Positions 1 through 6,949 of a stretch of 20,312 nt of DNA are shown one piece after another. The DNA is from an uncultured Collinsella sp. GTDB lineage: Bacteria > Actinomycetota > Coriobacteriia > Coriobacteriales > Coriobacteriaceae. The DNA lies in NCBI GenBank assembly GCA_900544065.1, contig UQTR01000030.1, forward strand, positions 1 to 20,312. Reading direction: 5' to 3'. Position numbers and translations under genes: made by a program. Under the pieces are notes generated by a model. That model had not been told where the DNA came from, made no database searches, and saw only the letters and a list, made by a program, of their open reading frames with translations. Position 1 is the first letter of the stretch. Each line of letters opens with the position of its first letter.

Positions 1-2
1 AG

Positions 3-797
3 CGCGAGGATATCGATGCTTTCGCTGCCGACGTGCGCACCATTCGTCGCTATCTTGCCGAGCTTTCGCGTGAGCAGGTGGCTCCCCGAACGCTTACGGC
101 GCATCTGTCTGCCATTCGCTCGCTCTATCGGTGGATGGCTGCCGAGGGGATTGTCGAGGGCGATGCGGTCTCGGCGATCGCATCGCCCAAGCTGCCGCGC
201 GAACTGCCGGGCGTCCTTACGACTCAGCAGGTCGAGGCGCTCCTCAAAGCCCCCGATACCTCAACACCAGCGGGACTGCGCGATGCGGCGATGCTCGAGC
301 TGCTCTATGCCTCGGGCGCCCGTATCTCTGAGCTCGCAGCACTCAATGTGGAGTCCATTGCGTGGTCCGAACGCACGCTGCGCCTGTGGGGCAAGGGGAG
401 CAAAGAACGTATCGTCCCTCTGTATCGTCGTGCGCTCGAGGCGACGCGTCTCTATATTGAGGAGGGGAGGCCGGAGTTGCTCGCTCGGGCAAAGCGCCGT
501 GACCCCGCTACCGGGCCGCATCCGCTGCTTATATCGGCGCGCGGTAATCGCATGAGTGCCGCGATGCTCAGGCGGCGGTTCCATACGCTGGCGACGCTCG
601 CCGGCATTCCAGCCGACATCGCCCCGCATGCGATGCGCCATACCTTTGCGACCGACTTGCTCGAGGGCGGTGCGGACCTGCGCTCGGTTCAAGAGCTGCT
701 GGGTCATGCGAGCCTGTCCACGACGCAGATCTACACGCATCTCACGCCCGATCGGCTCAAACGTGCCGTGGCTCAAGCCCATCCCCGCGGCGAATAG
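3..797 (+). CDS. xerC: Tyrosine recombinase, XerC/XerD type (5' end cut by window)
   Basis: Site-specific recombinase expected to act with a partner Xer protein at dif to resolve chromosome dimers. The reading frame is open from base 3, so the start lies outside the window. The 264 residues present, against about 300 in the family, suggest that some 35 N-terminal residues are missing. The full catalytic set is visible: Arg in ASGARISEL, Lys in GKGSKERIV, His and Arg in HAMRHTF, His in LLGHAS, and the nucleophile Tyr in QIYTHLT. The N-terminal part (ROYLAEL-like start region through LYRWMA) fits the SAM-like core-binding domain. It lies directly before rpsB; a xerC gene near rpsB is also known in Firmicutes, which favours xerC over xerD, but the two cannot be separated firmly by eye. 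An integrase of a mobile element is less likely, as no att-like repeat is seen nearby. Confidence 0.88.
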   Translation, partial: REDIDAFAADVRTIRRYLAELSREQVAPRTLTAHLSAIRSLYRWMAAEGIVEGDAVSAIASPKLPRELPGVLTTQQVEALLKAPDTSTPAGLRDAAMLELLYASGARISELAALNVESIAWSERTLRLWGKGSKERIVPLYRRALEATRLYIEEGRPELLARAKRRDPATGPHPLLISARGNRMSAAMLRRRFHTLATLAGIPADIAPHAMRHTFATDLLEGGADLRSVQELLGHASLSTTQIYTHLTPDRLKRAVAQAHPRGE

Positions 798-846
798 TGG
801 CTGGGACGTCCCGCGCCGCACTCAGGTGTGTGGTTTTGATTGCGGG

Positions 847-875
847 TTGGCAGGAAGAAGCATTCCTGCTATCAT
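847..875 (+). promoter_or_regulatory. Sigma-70-type promoter of rpsB-tsf
   Basis: A -35 box TTGGCA (847-852), a spacer of exactly 17 bp and a -10 box TATCAT (870-875) lie in the gap between the recombinase gene and rpsB. Each box has five of six consensus bases. Transcription would start near 882 and give a leader of about 135 nt. This is the best promoter match in the window, as expected for ribosomal protein genes. Confidence 0.75.
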
Positions 876-881
876 TCATCG

Positions 882-1016
882 GGTTGCTTCACGGCAACAT
901 GTTTTTATCACGCACGCGCGGCTACTTCATACCGTGGTGCCCGGGCTTTGGTAGCACATGTCCGGGTTGGTTTTGGAGGATGACCCCGCGCGGAGGCAAA
1001 CCACAGGAGGTTTAAC
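882..1016 (+). promoter_or_regulatory. Structured 5' leader of rpsB, possible S2 autoregulatory RNA
   Basis: The untranslated stretch from the likely transcription start to the rpsB ATG contains several possible stems. One is GTTGC/GCAAC (883-887 with 894-898). Another is CCCGG/CCGGG (940-944 with 962-966). Near the gene, AAACCA (998-1003) can pair back with TGGTTT (968-973), or its first five bases can pair forward with GGTTT (1009-1013), which covers part of the ribosome binding site ACAGGAGG. The two pairings exclude each other. Autoregulation of rpsB by S2 through its mRNA leader is known in other bacteria; whether it happens here is inferred. Confidence 0.45.
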
Positions 1017-1745
1017 ATGGCTACCAAGATTAATATCCGCACCCTGCTCGAGGCCGGCTGCCACTTCGGTCACCAGACCCGTCGCTGGAACCCCAAGATG
1101 AAGCCGTTCATCTTCGGTGAGCGCAACGGCATCTACATCCTCGACCTCAAGCAGACCATCCTCGACGCCGACCAGGCCTACACCTTCGTCAAGAACGTCG
1201 CCAAGGGCGGCAACGTGCTGTTCGTCGGCACCAAGAAGCAGGCTCAGGAGGCCGTCAAGAACGCTGCTGAGCGCGCCAACATGCCTTACATCAACCAGCG
1301 TTGGCTCGGCGGTATGCTGACCAACTTCGTCACCATCCGCTCCCGCATCAACCGCATGGAGGAGCTCGAGGCCATGGTCGAGGACGGCCGCATGGCTGTT
1401 CTGCCCAAGAAGGAGCAGGCTGTTCTCGGCAAGGAGCTCACCAAGCTCCAGACCAACCTCGGTGGTGCCCGCGACATGAAGGGTCTGCCCCAGGCTCTCT
1501 TCGTCATCGACACCAAGCGCGAGGAGAACGCCATCAAGGAGGCCCAGCGCCTGAACATCCCCGTCGTCGCTCTGATCGACACCAACTCCGATCCCGACGA
1601 GGTCGAGTACGGCATCCCCTGCAACGATGACGCTATCTCCGCTGTCACCCTTATGTGCGAGCTCATGGCTGATGCCTGCCTCGCTGGCTCCGGTAAGGAG
1701 CAGGTCTCCGAGGCCGAGATGGCCGCTGAGCCCAAGGCCGAGTAA
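1017..1745 (+). CDS. rpsB: 30S ribosomal protein S2
   Basis: Structural protein of the small ribosomal subunit, needed for S1 docking and the head-body junction in known ribosomes. The 242-residue product matches the usual S2 length. Family hallmarks are present: the N-terminal LLEAGCHFGHQTRRWNPKM, then IYILDLKQT, the QRWLGGMLTNF segment, and the DTNSDPD stretch near the C terminus. The ATG follows AGGAGG (1005-1010) at 6 nt. The acidic, alanine-rich tail (EAEMAAEPKAE) is variable in this family. It is the first gene of an rpsB-tsf pair with its own promoter and a terminator after tsf. Codon use is strongly biased, as in highly expressed genes. Confidence 0.98.
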   Translation: MATKINIRTLLEAGCHFGHQTRRWNPKMKPFIFGERNGIYILDLKQTILDADQAYTFVKNVAKGGNVLFVGTKKQAQEAVKNAAERANMPYINQRWLGGMLTNFVTIRSRINRMEELEAMVEDGRMAVLPKKEQAVLGKELTKLQTNLGGARDMKGLPQALFVIDTKREENAIKEAQRLNIPVVALIDTNSDPDEVEYGIPCNDDAISAVTLMCELMADACLAGSGKEQVSEAEMAAEPKAE

Positions 1746-1790
1746 ATCAGTCTTAGTTAATTCTTTTTCATCTCTTTGAAAGGAACCACA

Positions 1791-2660
1791 ATGGCCCAGA
1801 TTACCGCCGCTATGGTCAAGCAGCTCCGCGAGATGACCGACTCCCCGATGATGGAGTGCAAGAAGGCTCTCGTCGAGGCTGACGGCGACATGGACGCCGC
1901 TGTCGACGTTCTGCGCAAGAACGGCCTCGCCAAGGCTGCCAAGAAGGCTGGCCGTGAGACCAACGAGGGCGCTGTCGCCGCGTTCGTCTCCGAGGATGGC
2001 AAGACCGGCGCTCTGCTCGAGCTCTCCTGCGAGACCGACTTTGTTGGCTCCAACGCCAAGTTCACCGGCTTTGCTTCCAAGGTCGCTGAGGTTGTCGCTA
2101 CCACCGAGCCTGCTGATGTCGACGCTCTGCTCGAGAAGCCGATGGGCGAGGAGACCGTTTCCTCCGAGCTCACCGAGATGATTCACATCATGGGCGAGAA
2201 CATGAAGATCTCCCGCTTCGCTGCCCGCAAGGCCGAGAACGGCGCGCTCGCTTCTTACATCCACATGGGTGGTAAGATCGGCGTCCTCGTCGAGTTCGCC
2301 TTCGAGAAGGCCGAGACCGCTCAGGCTGAGTCCTTCAAGACCTTCGCTCACGACGTTGCCCTTCAGGTTGCCGCCGTCGCACCGATCTGCGCTACCCGCG
2401 ATCAGGTTCCGGCCGAGACCGTCGAGCACGAGAAGCAGATCTACATGGCCCAGGCTGCCGAGTCCGGCAAGCCCGAGGCTATCCAGGAGAAGATGGCTGT
2501 TGGCCGTCTGGAGAAGTTCTACAAGCAGTCCGTGCTCACCGAGCAGGAGTTCATCAAGGACAGCTCCCTCACCATCAAGAAGTACGCTGAGCAGGTCTCC
2601 AAGGAGCTCGGCGACACCATTACCGTCGTTGCCTTCGACCGTCTGGTCCGTGGCGAGTAA
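1791..2660 (+). CDS. tsf: Elongation factor Ts
   Basis: Guanine nucleotide exchange factor that recycles EF-Tu from the GDP to the GTP form during translation. The 289-residue product starts MAQITAAMVKQLREMTDSP and carries the N-terminal UBA-like EF-Tu-binding region with the MMECKKAL motif (family form MMDCKKAL). It then has the ELSCETDFV signature in the first core subdomain and the HIHMGGKIGVLVE-type second core subdomain near residue 160. An in-frame TTG at 1776 is rejected because the Shine-Dalgarno AAAGGA (1779-1784) lies just downstream of it and 6 nt before the ATG at 1791. It is 45 bp after rpsB and has no promoter of its own that I can see, so it is probably co-transcribed. Confidence 0.97.
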   Translation: MAQITAAMVKQLREMTDSPMMECKKALVEADGDMDAAVDVLRKNGLAKAAKKAGRETNEGAVAAFVSEDGKTGALLELSCETDFVGSNAKFTGFASKVAEVVATTEPADVDALLEKPMGEETVSSELTEMIHIMGENMKISRFAARKAENGALASYIHMGGKIGVLVEFAFEKAETAQAESFKTFAHDVALQVAAVAPICATRDQVPAETVEHEKQIYMAQAAESGKPEAIQEKMAVGRLEKFYKQSVLTEQEFIKDSSLTIKKYAEQVSKELGDTITVVAFDRLVRGE

Positions 2661-2683
2661 ATAAGCTCTTGTAGCTGGTAATG

Positions 2684-2718
2684 AGCAGGCTGTGGGTTTT
2701 ACTCACAGCCTGCTTTTT
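2684..2718 (+). terminator. Rho-independent terminator of rpsB-tsf
   Basis: A 12-bp stem (2685-2696 with 2702-2713, one G-U pair) with a 5-nt loop is followed by five T (2714-2718). It lies 24 bp after the tsf stop codon and closes the translation-factor operon. Confidence 0.92.
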
Positions 2719-2777
2719 CATGGCTCTTATCAGAGCCTTTGATATCATATTGAGAGTCTAATTAAAGGAGGATCGCT
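2719..2777 (+). promoter_or_regulatory. pyrH upstream region: weak promoter and small hairpin
   Basis: Since a strong terminator lies just upstream, pyrH and the genes after it need their own promoter here. TATCAT (2743-2748) is a fair -10 box, but no good -35 box lies at 16-18 bp. A 6-bp hairpin GGCTCT/AGAGCC (2722-2737, TATC loop) sits between the terminator and this box and is followed by TTT. The ribosome binding site AAAGGAGG (2764-2771) is strong and fixes the TTG start at 2778. Confidence 0.4.
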
Positions 2778-3500
2778 TTGTCCGACATCCGATATAAACG
2801 CGTGCTTCTTAAGCTTTCCGGCGAAGCACTGATGGGCGACGGCCAATATGGCATCGACCCCAAGGTTACCGACCATCTTGCCAAGCAGGTCAAGGAGCTG
2901 CTCGCCGTTGGCCATGAGGTCGGCGTCGTTGTCGGCGGTGGCAATATTTTCCGCGGCATGGCCGGCGCTGCCGGTGGCATGGAGCGTGCTCAGGCCGACT
3001 ACATGGGCATGCTTGCAACCGTTATGAACGCGCTCGCTCTGCAGGATGCCTTCGAGCATAACGATGTTCCCTGCCGTGTGATGAGCGCTATCCAGATGAA
3101 CGAGATCTGCGAGCCCTATATTCGCCGTCGCGCCATCAACCACCTTTCCAAGGGCAACGTCGTTATTTTTGCCGCCGGTTCGGGCAATCCTTACTTTACG
3201 ACCGACACCGCCGCGGCTCTTCGTGCGTGCGAGATCGGCGCCGAGATTCTGATTAAAGCCACCAAGGTTGACGGCATCTACGACAAGGATCCCGTCAAGT
3301 GCGCCGATGCCGTCCGTTTTGACAAGATTACCTATCACGAGGTTCTCGTTCGCGGCCTGCAGGTTATGGATTCCACGGCTACGGCTCTGTGCCAGGATAA
3401 CCGTATGCCTATTTTGGTCCTCAACATCGATGGCGAGGACACCGTCAAGCGCGCGCTTTCGGGTGAGCCCGTCGGCACGCTCGTCTATCAGGAGGATTAA
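2778..3500 (+). CDS. pyrH: Uridylate kinase (UMP kinase)
   Basis: Cytoplasmic hexameric kinase of the amino acid kinase fold that turns UMP and ATP into UDP and ADP, feeding all later pyrimidine nucleotides. The 240 residues show the N-terminal KLSGEALMG, the glycine-rich GVVVGGGNIFRG, the DTAAALRA segment and the KATKVDGIYDKDP motif near residue 165, all typical of bacterial PyrH. The start is the rare codon TTG at 2778, 6 nt after a full AAAGGAGG; no in-frame ATG fits better because the conserved N terminus begins at once. It is followed after 2 bp by frr, as in very many bacteria. The de novo pyrimidine operon lies about 13 kb away in this window. Confidence 0.97.
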   Translation: MSDIRYKRVLLKLSGEALMGDGQYGIDPKVTDHLAKQVKELLAVGHEVGVVVGGGNIFRGMAGAAGGMERAQADYMGMLATVMNALALQDAFEHNDVPCRVMSAIQMNEICEPYIRRRAINHLSKGNVVIFAAGSGNPYFTTDTAAALRACEIGAEILIKATKVDGIYDKDPVKCADAVRFDKITYHEVLVRGLQVMDSTATALCQDNRMPILVLNIDGEDTVKRALSGEPVGTLVYQED

Positions 3501-3502
3501 GC

Positions 3503-4039
3503 ATGGCAGAGAACATCACCGCCCATATGGACAAGTCGCTCGAGTCCCTCAAGCATAACTTCTCCAAGGTCCGTACCGGCCGCGCCAACGCCAACATTCT
3601 GTCCGACATCACCGTTGATTATTACGGTGTCCCCACGCCGGTCACGCAGGTTGCCGCCGTCAAGACCCCCGAGGCTCACATGCTGCTCATCGAGCCGTGG
3701 GACAAGGCACTCATCAACGCTATCGTCAAGGCCATCGGCGCTTCCGATCTGGGCATTACCCCCAACTCCGATGGCACCGTCGTTCGTCTGCCGTTCCCGG
3801 CCCCTACTGAGGAGCGCCGTCGCGAGCTCGTCAAGGAGTGCCGCGAGTACGCCGAGCAGGCCAAGGTGTCTATCCGTAACATCCGTCGCGACTTTAACAA
3901 CAAGCTCGAGCGCGATGAGGAGCTCACCGAGGACGATGTCCGTCGCGAGCAGGCCAAGGTCCAGAAGCACACCGATGAGTATGTCGCCAAGGTCGAGGAG
4001 CTTCTGAAGGAAAAAGAAGCCGAGGTCATGGAGATCTAA
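3503..4039 (+). CDS. frr: Ribosome recycling factor
   Basis: Splits the post-termination ribosome together with EF-G. The product is 178 residues, slightly shorter than the usual 185. It has the helical N terminus with SLKHNFSKVRTGRANANIL and the domain II segment YYGVPTPVTQVA. The C-terminal three-helix bundle includes KVSIRNIRRDFNNK and ends in a highly charged helix. The ATG follows AGGAGG (3490-3495), which is embedded in the end of pyrH, so the two genes are tightly linked. The stop codon is 1 nt before the GTG of uppS. Confidence 0.97.
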   Translation: MAENITAHMDKSLESLKHNFSKVRTGRANANILSDITVDYYGVPTPVTQVAAVKTPEAHMLLIEPWDKALINAIVKAIGASDLGITPNSDGTVVRLPFPAPTEERRRELVKECREYAEQAKVSIRNIRRDFNNKLERDEELTEDDVRREQAKVQKHTDEYVAKVEELLKEKEAEVMEI

Positions 4040-4040
4040 G

Positions 4041-4835
4041 GTGCAATACGACGAGCATAAACTGGTCGAGTACTTTGCCGACGCCCCTGCGGGCGTCGGT
4101 TTTTCCGACCTTGACCTCAATAAGATTCCGCACCATATCTCGTGCATCATGGACGGCAACGGTCGTTGGGCCACGTCGCGCGGTCTTGCACGCACCGAGG
4201 GTCATAAGGCAGGTATCGTCTCGCTGCGCGAGATCATTACCGCCTGCGTGCGCCTAGGCGTCGACGTGCTTTCTGCCTATGCGTTTTCTACCGAAAACTG
4301 GAACCGTCCGCAGCATGAGGTCAACGTCTTGATGTATCTGTTTGCCAAGACGTTTATCGACGAGCTGCCGCTTCTGAAGCGCGAAAACGTGCGCGTTGTC
4401 TTTTTGGGCGACATTTCCGCGCTGCCCAAGAAGACCCGCGACGTTTTTGAACGCGGTCTTGCCGAGTGCGCCGATCACACCGGTATGACGCTGGCGCTTG
4501 CCGTCAACTACGGCGCGCGTGCCGAGATTACCCGCGCTGTCCGTCAGATTGCACTCGACGCTGCCGCCGGTAAGATCGATCCTGCCGCAATTGATGACGA
4601 CATGGTGGCTTCCCACCTCTATACTGCCGGCCTTCCCGATCCTGAGCTTGTGATTCGCACCTCTGGTGAGCTGCGCCTTTCGAACTATCTGCTGTGGCAG
4701 GTGGCTTATTCCGAGTTCTACGTCACCGATACCTATTGGCCCGACTTTGATCGTTGGGGCCTTGTCGACGCCATTTTGGCCTATCAGGGCCGTGACCGTA
4801 GGTTTGGTGGACTGAGCAAGACCGAGGAGGCTTAA
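4041..4835 (+). CDS. uppS: Isoprenyl transferase (undecaprenyl diphosphate synthase type)
   Basis: Cis-prenyltransferase that condenses isopentenyl diphosphate units onto farnesyl diphosphate to make the lipid carrier for cell wall building. The 264 residues contain MDGNGRWA (catalytic Asp38), the AYAFSTENW segment, and the RTSGELRLSNYLLWQ and AYSEFY motifs. The GTG start at 4041 is chosen because GGAG (4030-4033) lies 7 nt upstream and the frame follows frr with a 1-nt gap. The next in-frame ATG (4149) would begin inside the catalytic motif. The first 30 residues are a variable extension, and its coding DNA forms a terminator-like hairpin (separate entry). An exact C50, C55 or shorter product cannot be told from sequence. 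Confidence 0.95.
   Translation: MQYDEHKLVEYFADAPAGVGFSDLDLNKIPHHISCIMDGNGRWATSRGLARTEGHKAGIVSLREIITACVRLGVDVLSAYAFSTENWNRPQHEVNVLMYLFAKTFIDELPLLKRENVRVVFLGDISALPKKTRDVFERGLAECADHTGMTLALAVNYGARAEITRAVRQIALDAAAGKIDPAAIDDDMVASHLYTAGLPDPELVIRTSGELRLSNYLLWQVAYSEFYVTDTYWPDFDRWGLVDAILAYQGRDRRFGGLSKTEEA
4078..4104 (+). terminator. Terminator-shaped hairpin inside the 5' end of uppS
   Basis: A perfect 9-bp GC-rich stem, CCGACGCCC (4078-4086) with GGGCGTCGG (4091-4099), has a 4-nt loop and is followed directly by five T (4100-4104). It starts 37 nt after the uppS start codon and codes for ADAPAGVGF in frame. The shape equals a strong intrinsic terminator. It would be masked while ribosomes translate uppS and exposed when they do not, so a role as an attenuator is inferred. 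Confidence 0.55.
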
Positions 4836-4837
4836 TC

Positions 4838-5737
4838 GTGTCCGATCGTCCCAAGGCATCTGCTCCCAAGACGCCTGCGCGCAAAGCTGCCACTGCGGGA
4901 GCGCCTGCAGCGAAGAGCGGCACCGGTTCGTGGCTGGCGGGCTTTATTACCCGTGCCGCCGCCGGTATCGTCTACGCCGTTGTCTTTATCCTGTGCCTGG
5001 TTTTGGGTATCGTGCCCACGGCCATCTTTGTTTCTGTCATGAGCGGCCTGTGCTGCTATGAGTTTTTCCGTATGACAAGGCTCGATGGCAAGATGGCTAA
5101 CGAGCGCATGGGTATCGCTGCCGCCGTACTCTTTCCGCTGTCGGCGTTCGGCGATTCGATGTTGCTGAATGCCCTGCTTTTTGCCTTGATGCTCGCTGTG
5201 GGCATTTGGTATGTCTGGTCGCCGCGTACCCGTATCTCTGATGTGGCCGTGACGCTCATGGGCCCCATCTACACTGGCTTTATGCTGTCGGCTATCGTGC
5301 TCCTGCGCGATGCCGTGCCCGGTTTTGCCGGTGCCCTGCTTTCAGTGGGCGTTTGCGCGTCCCTTTGGGTCTCCGATTCGTTTGCCTACATCGTGGGCAG
5401 CCGTATCGGCAAGCACAAGATGGTTCCCAAGATCTCTCCCAAAAAGAGCTGGGAGGGGTTTGCCGGCGGCATCCTGGGCTCGGTTTTGATTTGGCTCATC
5501 CTGTGGGCGACGCACTTCTACAAGCTCAGCCTGCCCTATGCGCTGCTGTGCGGCGTGGTCGTGTCCATTCTGGGCGTTATCGGCGACCTTATCGAGTCGC
5601 GCATCAAGCGCGGTGTGGGCGTCAAGGATTCCGGCAACCTTATCCCGGGCCACGGCGGCATGCTCGATCGTAGCGACTCGCTTATCTTCGGTTGCATCAC
5701 CGCGCAGCTGTTGCTGATGATCGGAGGCGTGCTGTAA
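4838..5737 (+). CDS. cdsA: Phosphatidate cytidylyltransferase (CDP-diacylglycerol synthase)
   Basis: Membrane enzyme that makes CDP-diacylglycerol from phosphatidic acid and CTP, the branch point for phospholipids. The 299 residues open with an Ala/Lys/Pro-rich cytoplasmic tail of about 32 residues, followed by a series of hydrophobic membrane segments. The family signature lies at the C-terminal end: SRIKRG from residue 254, then KDSGNLIPGHGG and LDRSDS. The Ser in DRSDS sits where most relatives have a hydrophobic residue; this is minor. The GTG start follows GAGGAGG (4824-4830) at 7 nt. It lies 2 nt after uppS, and its stop overlaps the dxr start (TAATG). The uppS-cdsA-dxr-rseP order is conserved in many bacteria. 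Confidence 0.95.
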   Translation: MSDRPKASAPKTPARKAATAGAPAAKSGTGSWLAGFITRAAAGIVYAVVFILCLVLGIVPTAIFVSVMSGLCCYEFFRMTRLDGKMANERMGIAAAVLFPLSAFGDSMLLNALLFALMLAVGIWYVWSPRTRISDVAVTLMGPIYTGFMLSAIVLLRDAVPGFAGALLSVGVCASLWVSDSFAYIVGSRIGKHKMVPKISPKKSWEGFAGGILGSVLIWLILWATHFYKLSLPYALLCGVVVSILGVIGDLIESRIKRGVGVKDSGNLIPGHGGMLDRSDSLIFGCITAQLLLMIGGVL

Positions 5738-6924
5738 TGTCCTTCCAGACGACGTATGGCCCCGATGGACGCCTTCGCGTTGCCATCCTGGGTTGTACGG
5801 GCTCTATCGGCACTCAGGCGCTCGATGTGTGCCGCCAGCATGCCGATCGCCTGCAGGTGACGGCGCTGTCCGTTAACTCCAGTACTTCCGAGCTCGTTGC
5901 CGCTGCCCGCGAGTTCTCGGTTCCGGCGGTTGCCGTGGCCGATGTCGATCATGGCGATGACGCCGTGCTGCAGGAGTTGCCCGAGGGAACGAAGCTCGGC
6001 GTTGGCGCGCAGGCGGTTTGCGAGCTCGCGTGTCGCGACGATGTCGACTGCGTGCTTGTCGCTATTGTGGGCGCTGCCGGTCTCGAGGCGAGCCATGCGG
6101 CCTTGACCTCGAATAAGCGCCTTGCCCTTGCCAACAAGGAGTCCCTCGTCGTCGGTGGCGACTTGCTTATGCCGTTGGCGCAACCGGGCCAGCTTATTCC
6201 AGTCGACTCTGAGCACTCCGCCATTTACCAGTGCTATCTGGGGGAGAACCCGCGCGAGGCGCATTGTATTTGGCTCACCTGCTCGGGTGGTCCGTTCTTT
6301 GGCCGCACGCGCGACGAGCTCGATCGCGTGACGCGTGCCGATGCCCTCGCGCATCCCACGTGGGCCATGGGTGCCAAGATCACCATTGACTCCGCCACCC
6401 TCATGAACAAGGGCCTGGAGCGCATTGAGGCCATGCATCTGTTTAACTGCGACCTCGATTTCATTAACGTGGTCGTGCAGCGTCAGTCCAAGATTCACTC
6501 TATGGTCGAGTTCGCCGACGGCTCCGTGATGGCGCATCTCGGTGCATCCGACATGCGTATTCCCATCCAGTTCGCGTTCTCGTATCCCGAGCGTTGGGAT
6601 ACCCCGGCGCCTCGTATCGATTTCCGCGAGCTGGGGCAGCTCACGTTTGATGCTGCCGACATGGATACCTTCCGCTGTCTGGCACTGGCCGAGCGTGCCG
6701 GCAAGACGGGTGGCACCATGCCGTGCGTGCTCAATGCCGCCAACGAGGTTGCCGTCGATGCCTTCCTGCACGATGGCTGCAGCTTTACCGATATCGATCG
6801 CATTGTGGAATCCTGCATGGACGCCCACGATTTGCAGGCGGTCGATTCGTTTGAGCAGCTTCGCTACATCGATGCGTGGGCGCGTGAAAAGGCTGCGCAG
6901 GTGCTCGCCGCAACCCGTTCCTAA
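5737..6924 (+). CDS. dxr: 1-deoxy-D-xylulose-5-phosphate reductoisomerase
   Basis: Second enzyme of the MEP isoprenoid pathway, turning DXP into MEP with NADPH; it is the target of fosmidomycin. The 395 residues carry the NADPH-binding GCTGSIGTQ (residues 19-27), LANKESLVVGGD, the metal and substrate site PVDSEHSAIYQC, CSGGPFFG, and the long conserved HPTWAMGAKITIDSATLMNK run. The ATG at 5737 overlaps the cdsA stop and has GGAGG (5723-5727) 9 nt upstream; an earlier in-frame start at 5692 would lie inside cdsA and is rejected. With ispG 1.4 kb downstream, two MEP steps are in the same transcription unit as uppS, the consumer of the products. Confidence 0.97.
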   Translation: MSFQTTYGPDGRLRVAILGCTGSIGTQALDVCRQHADRLQVTALSVNSSTSELVAAAREFSVPAVAVADVDHGDDAVLQELPEGTKLGVGAQAVCELACRDDVDCVLVAIVGAAGLEASHAALTSNKRLALANKESLVVGGDLLMPLAQPGQLIPVDSEHSAIYQCYLGENPREAHCIWLTCSGGPFFGRTRDELDRVTRADALAHPTWAMGAKITIDSATLMNKGLERIEAMHLFNCDLDFINVVVQRQSKIHSMVEFADGSVMAHLGASDMRIPIQFAFSYPERWDTPAPRIDFRELGQLTFDAADMDTFRCLALAERAGKTGGTMPCVLNAANEVAVDAFLHDGCSFTDIDRIVESCMDAHDLQAVDSFEQLRYIDAWAREKAAQVLAATRS

Positions 6925-6949
6925 CCCATAAGGATTGCTTTTTCGTTTT

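Noticed and set aside
803..812. Palindrome GGGACGTCCC after the recombinase gene
   Set aside because: It is short, has no T run and no regulatory context; likely chance in GC-rich DNA.
1776..1790. Upstream TTG start for tsf
   Set aside because: The ribosome binding site would lie inside the gene; ATG 1791 has correct spacing and the conserved N terminus.
927..2429. Long minus-strand open frame across rpsB and tsf (500 codons)
   Set aside because: It is antisense to two certain genes, its protein is a low-complexity Leu/Gly/Asp string, and it results from GC-rich codon bias.
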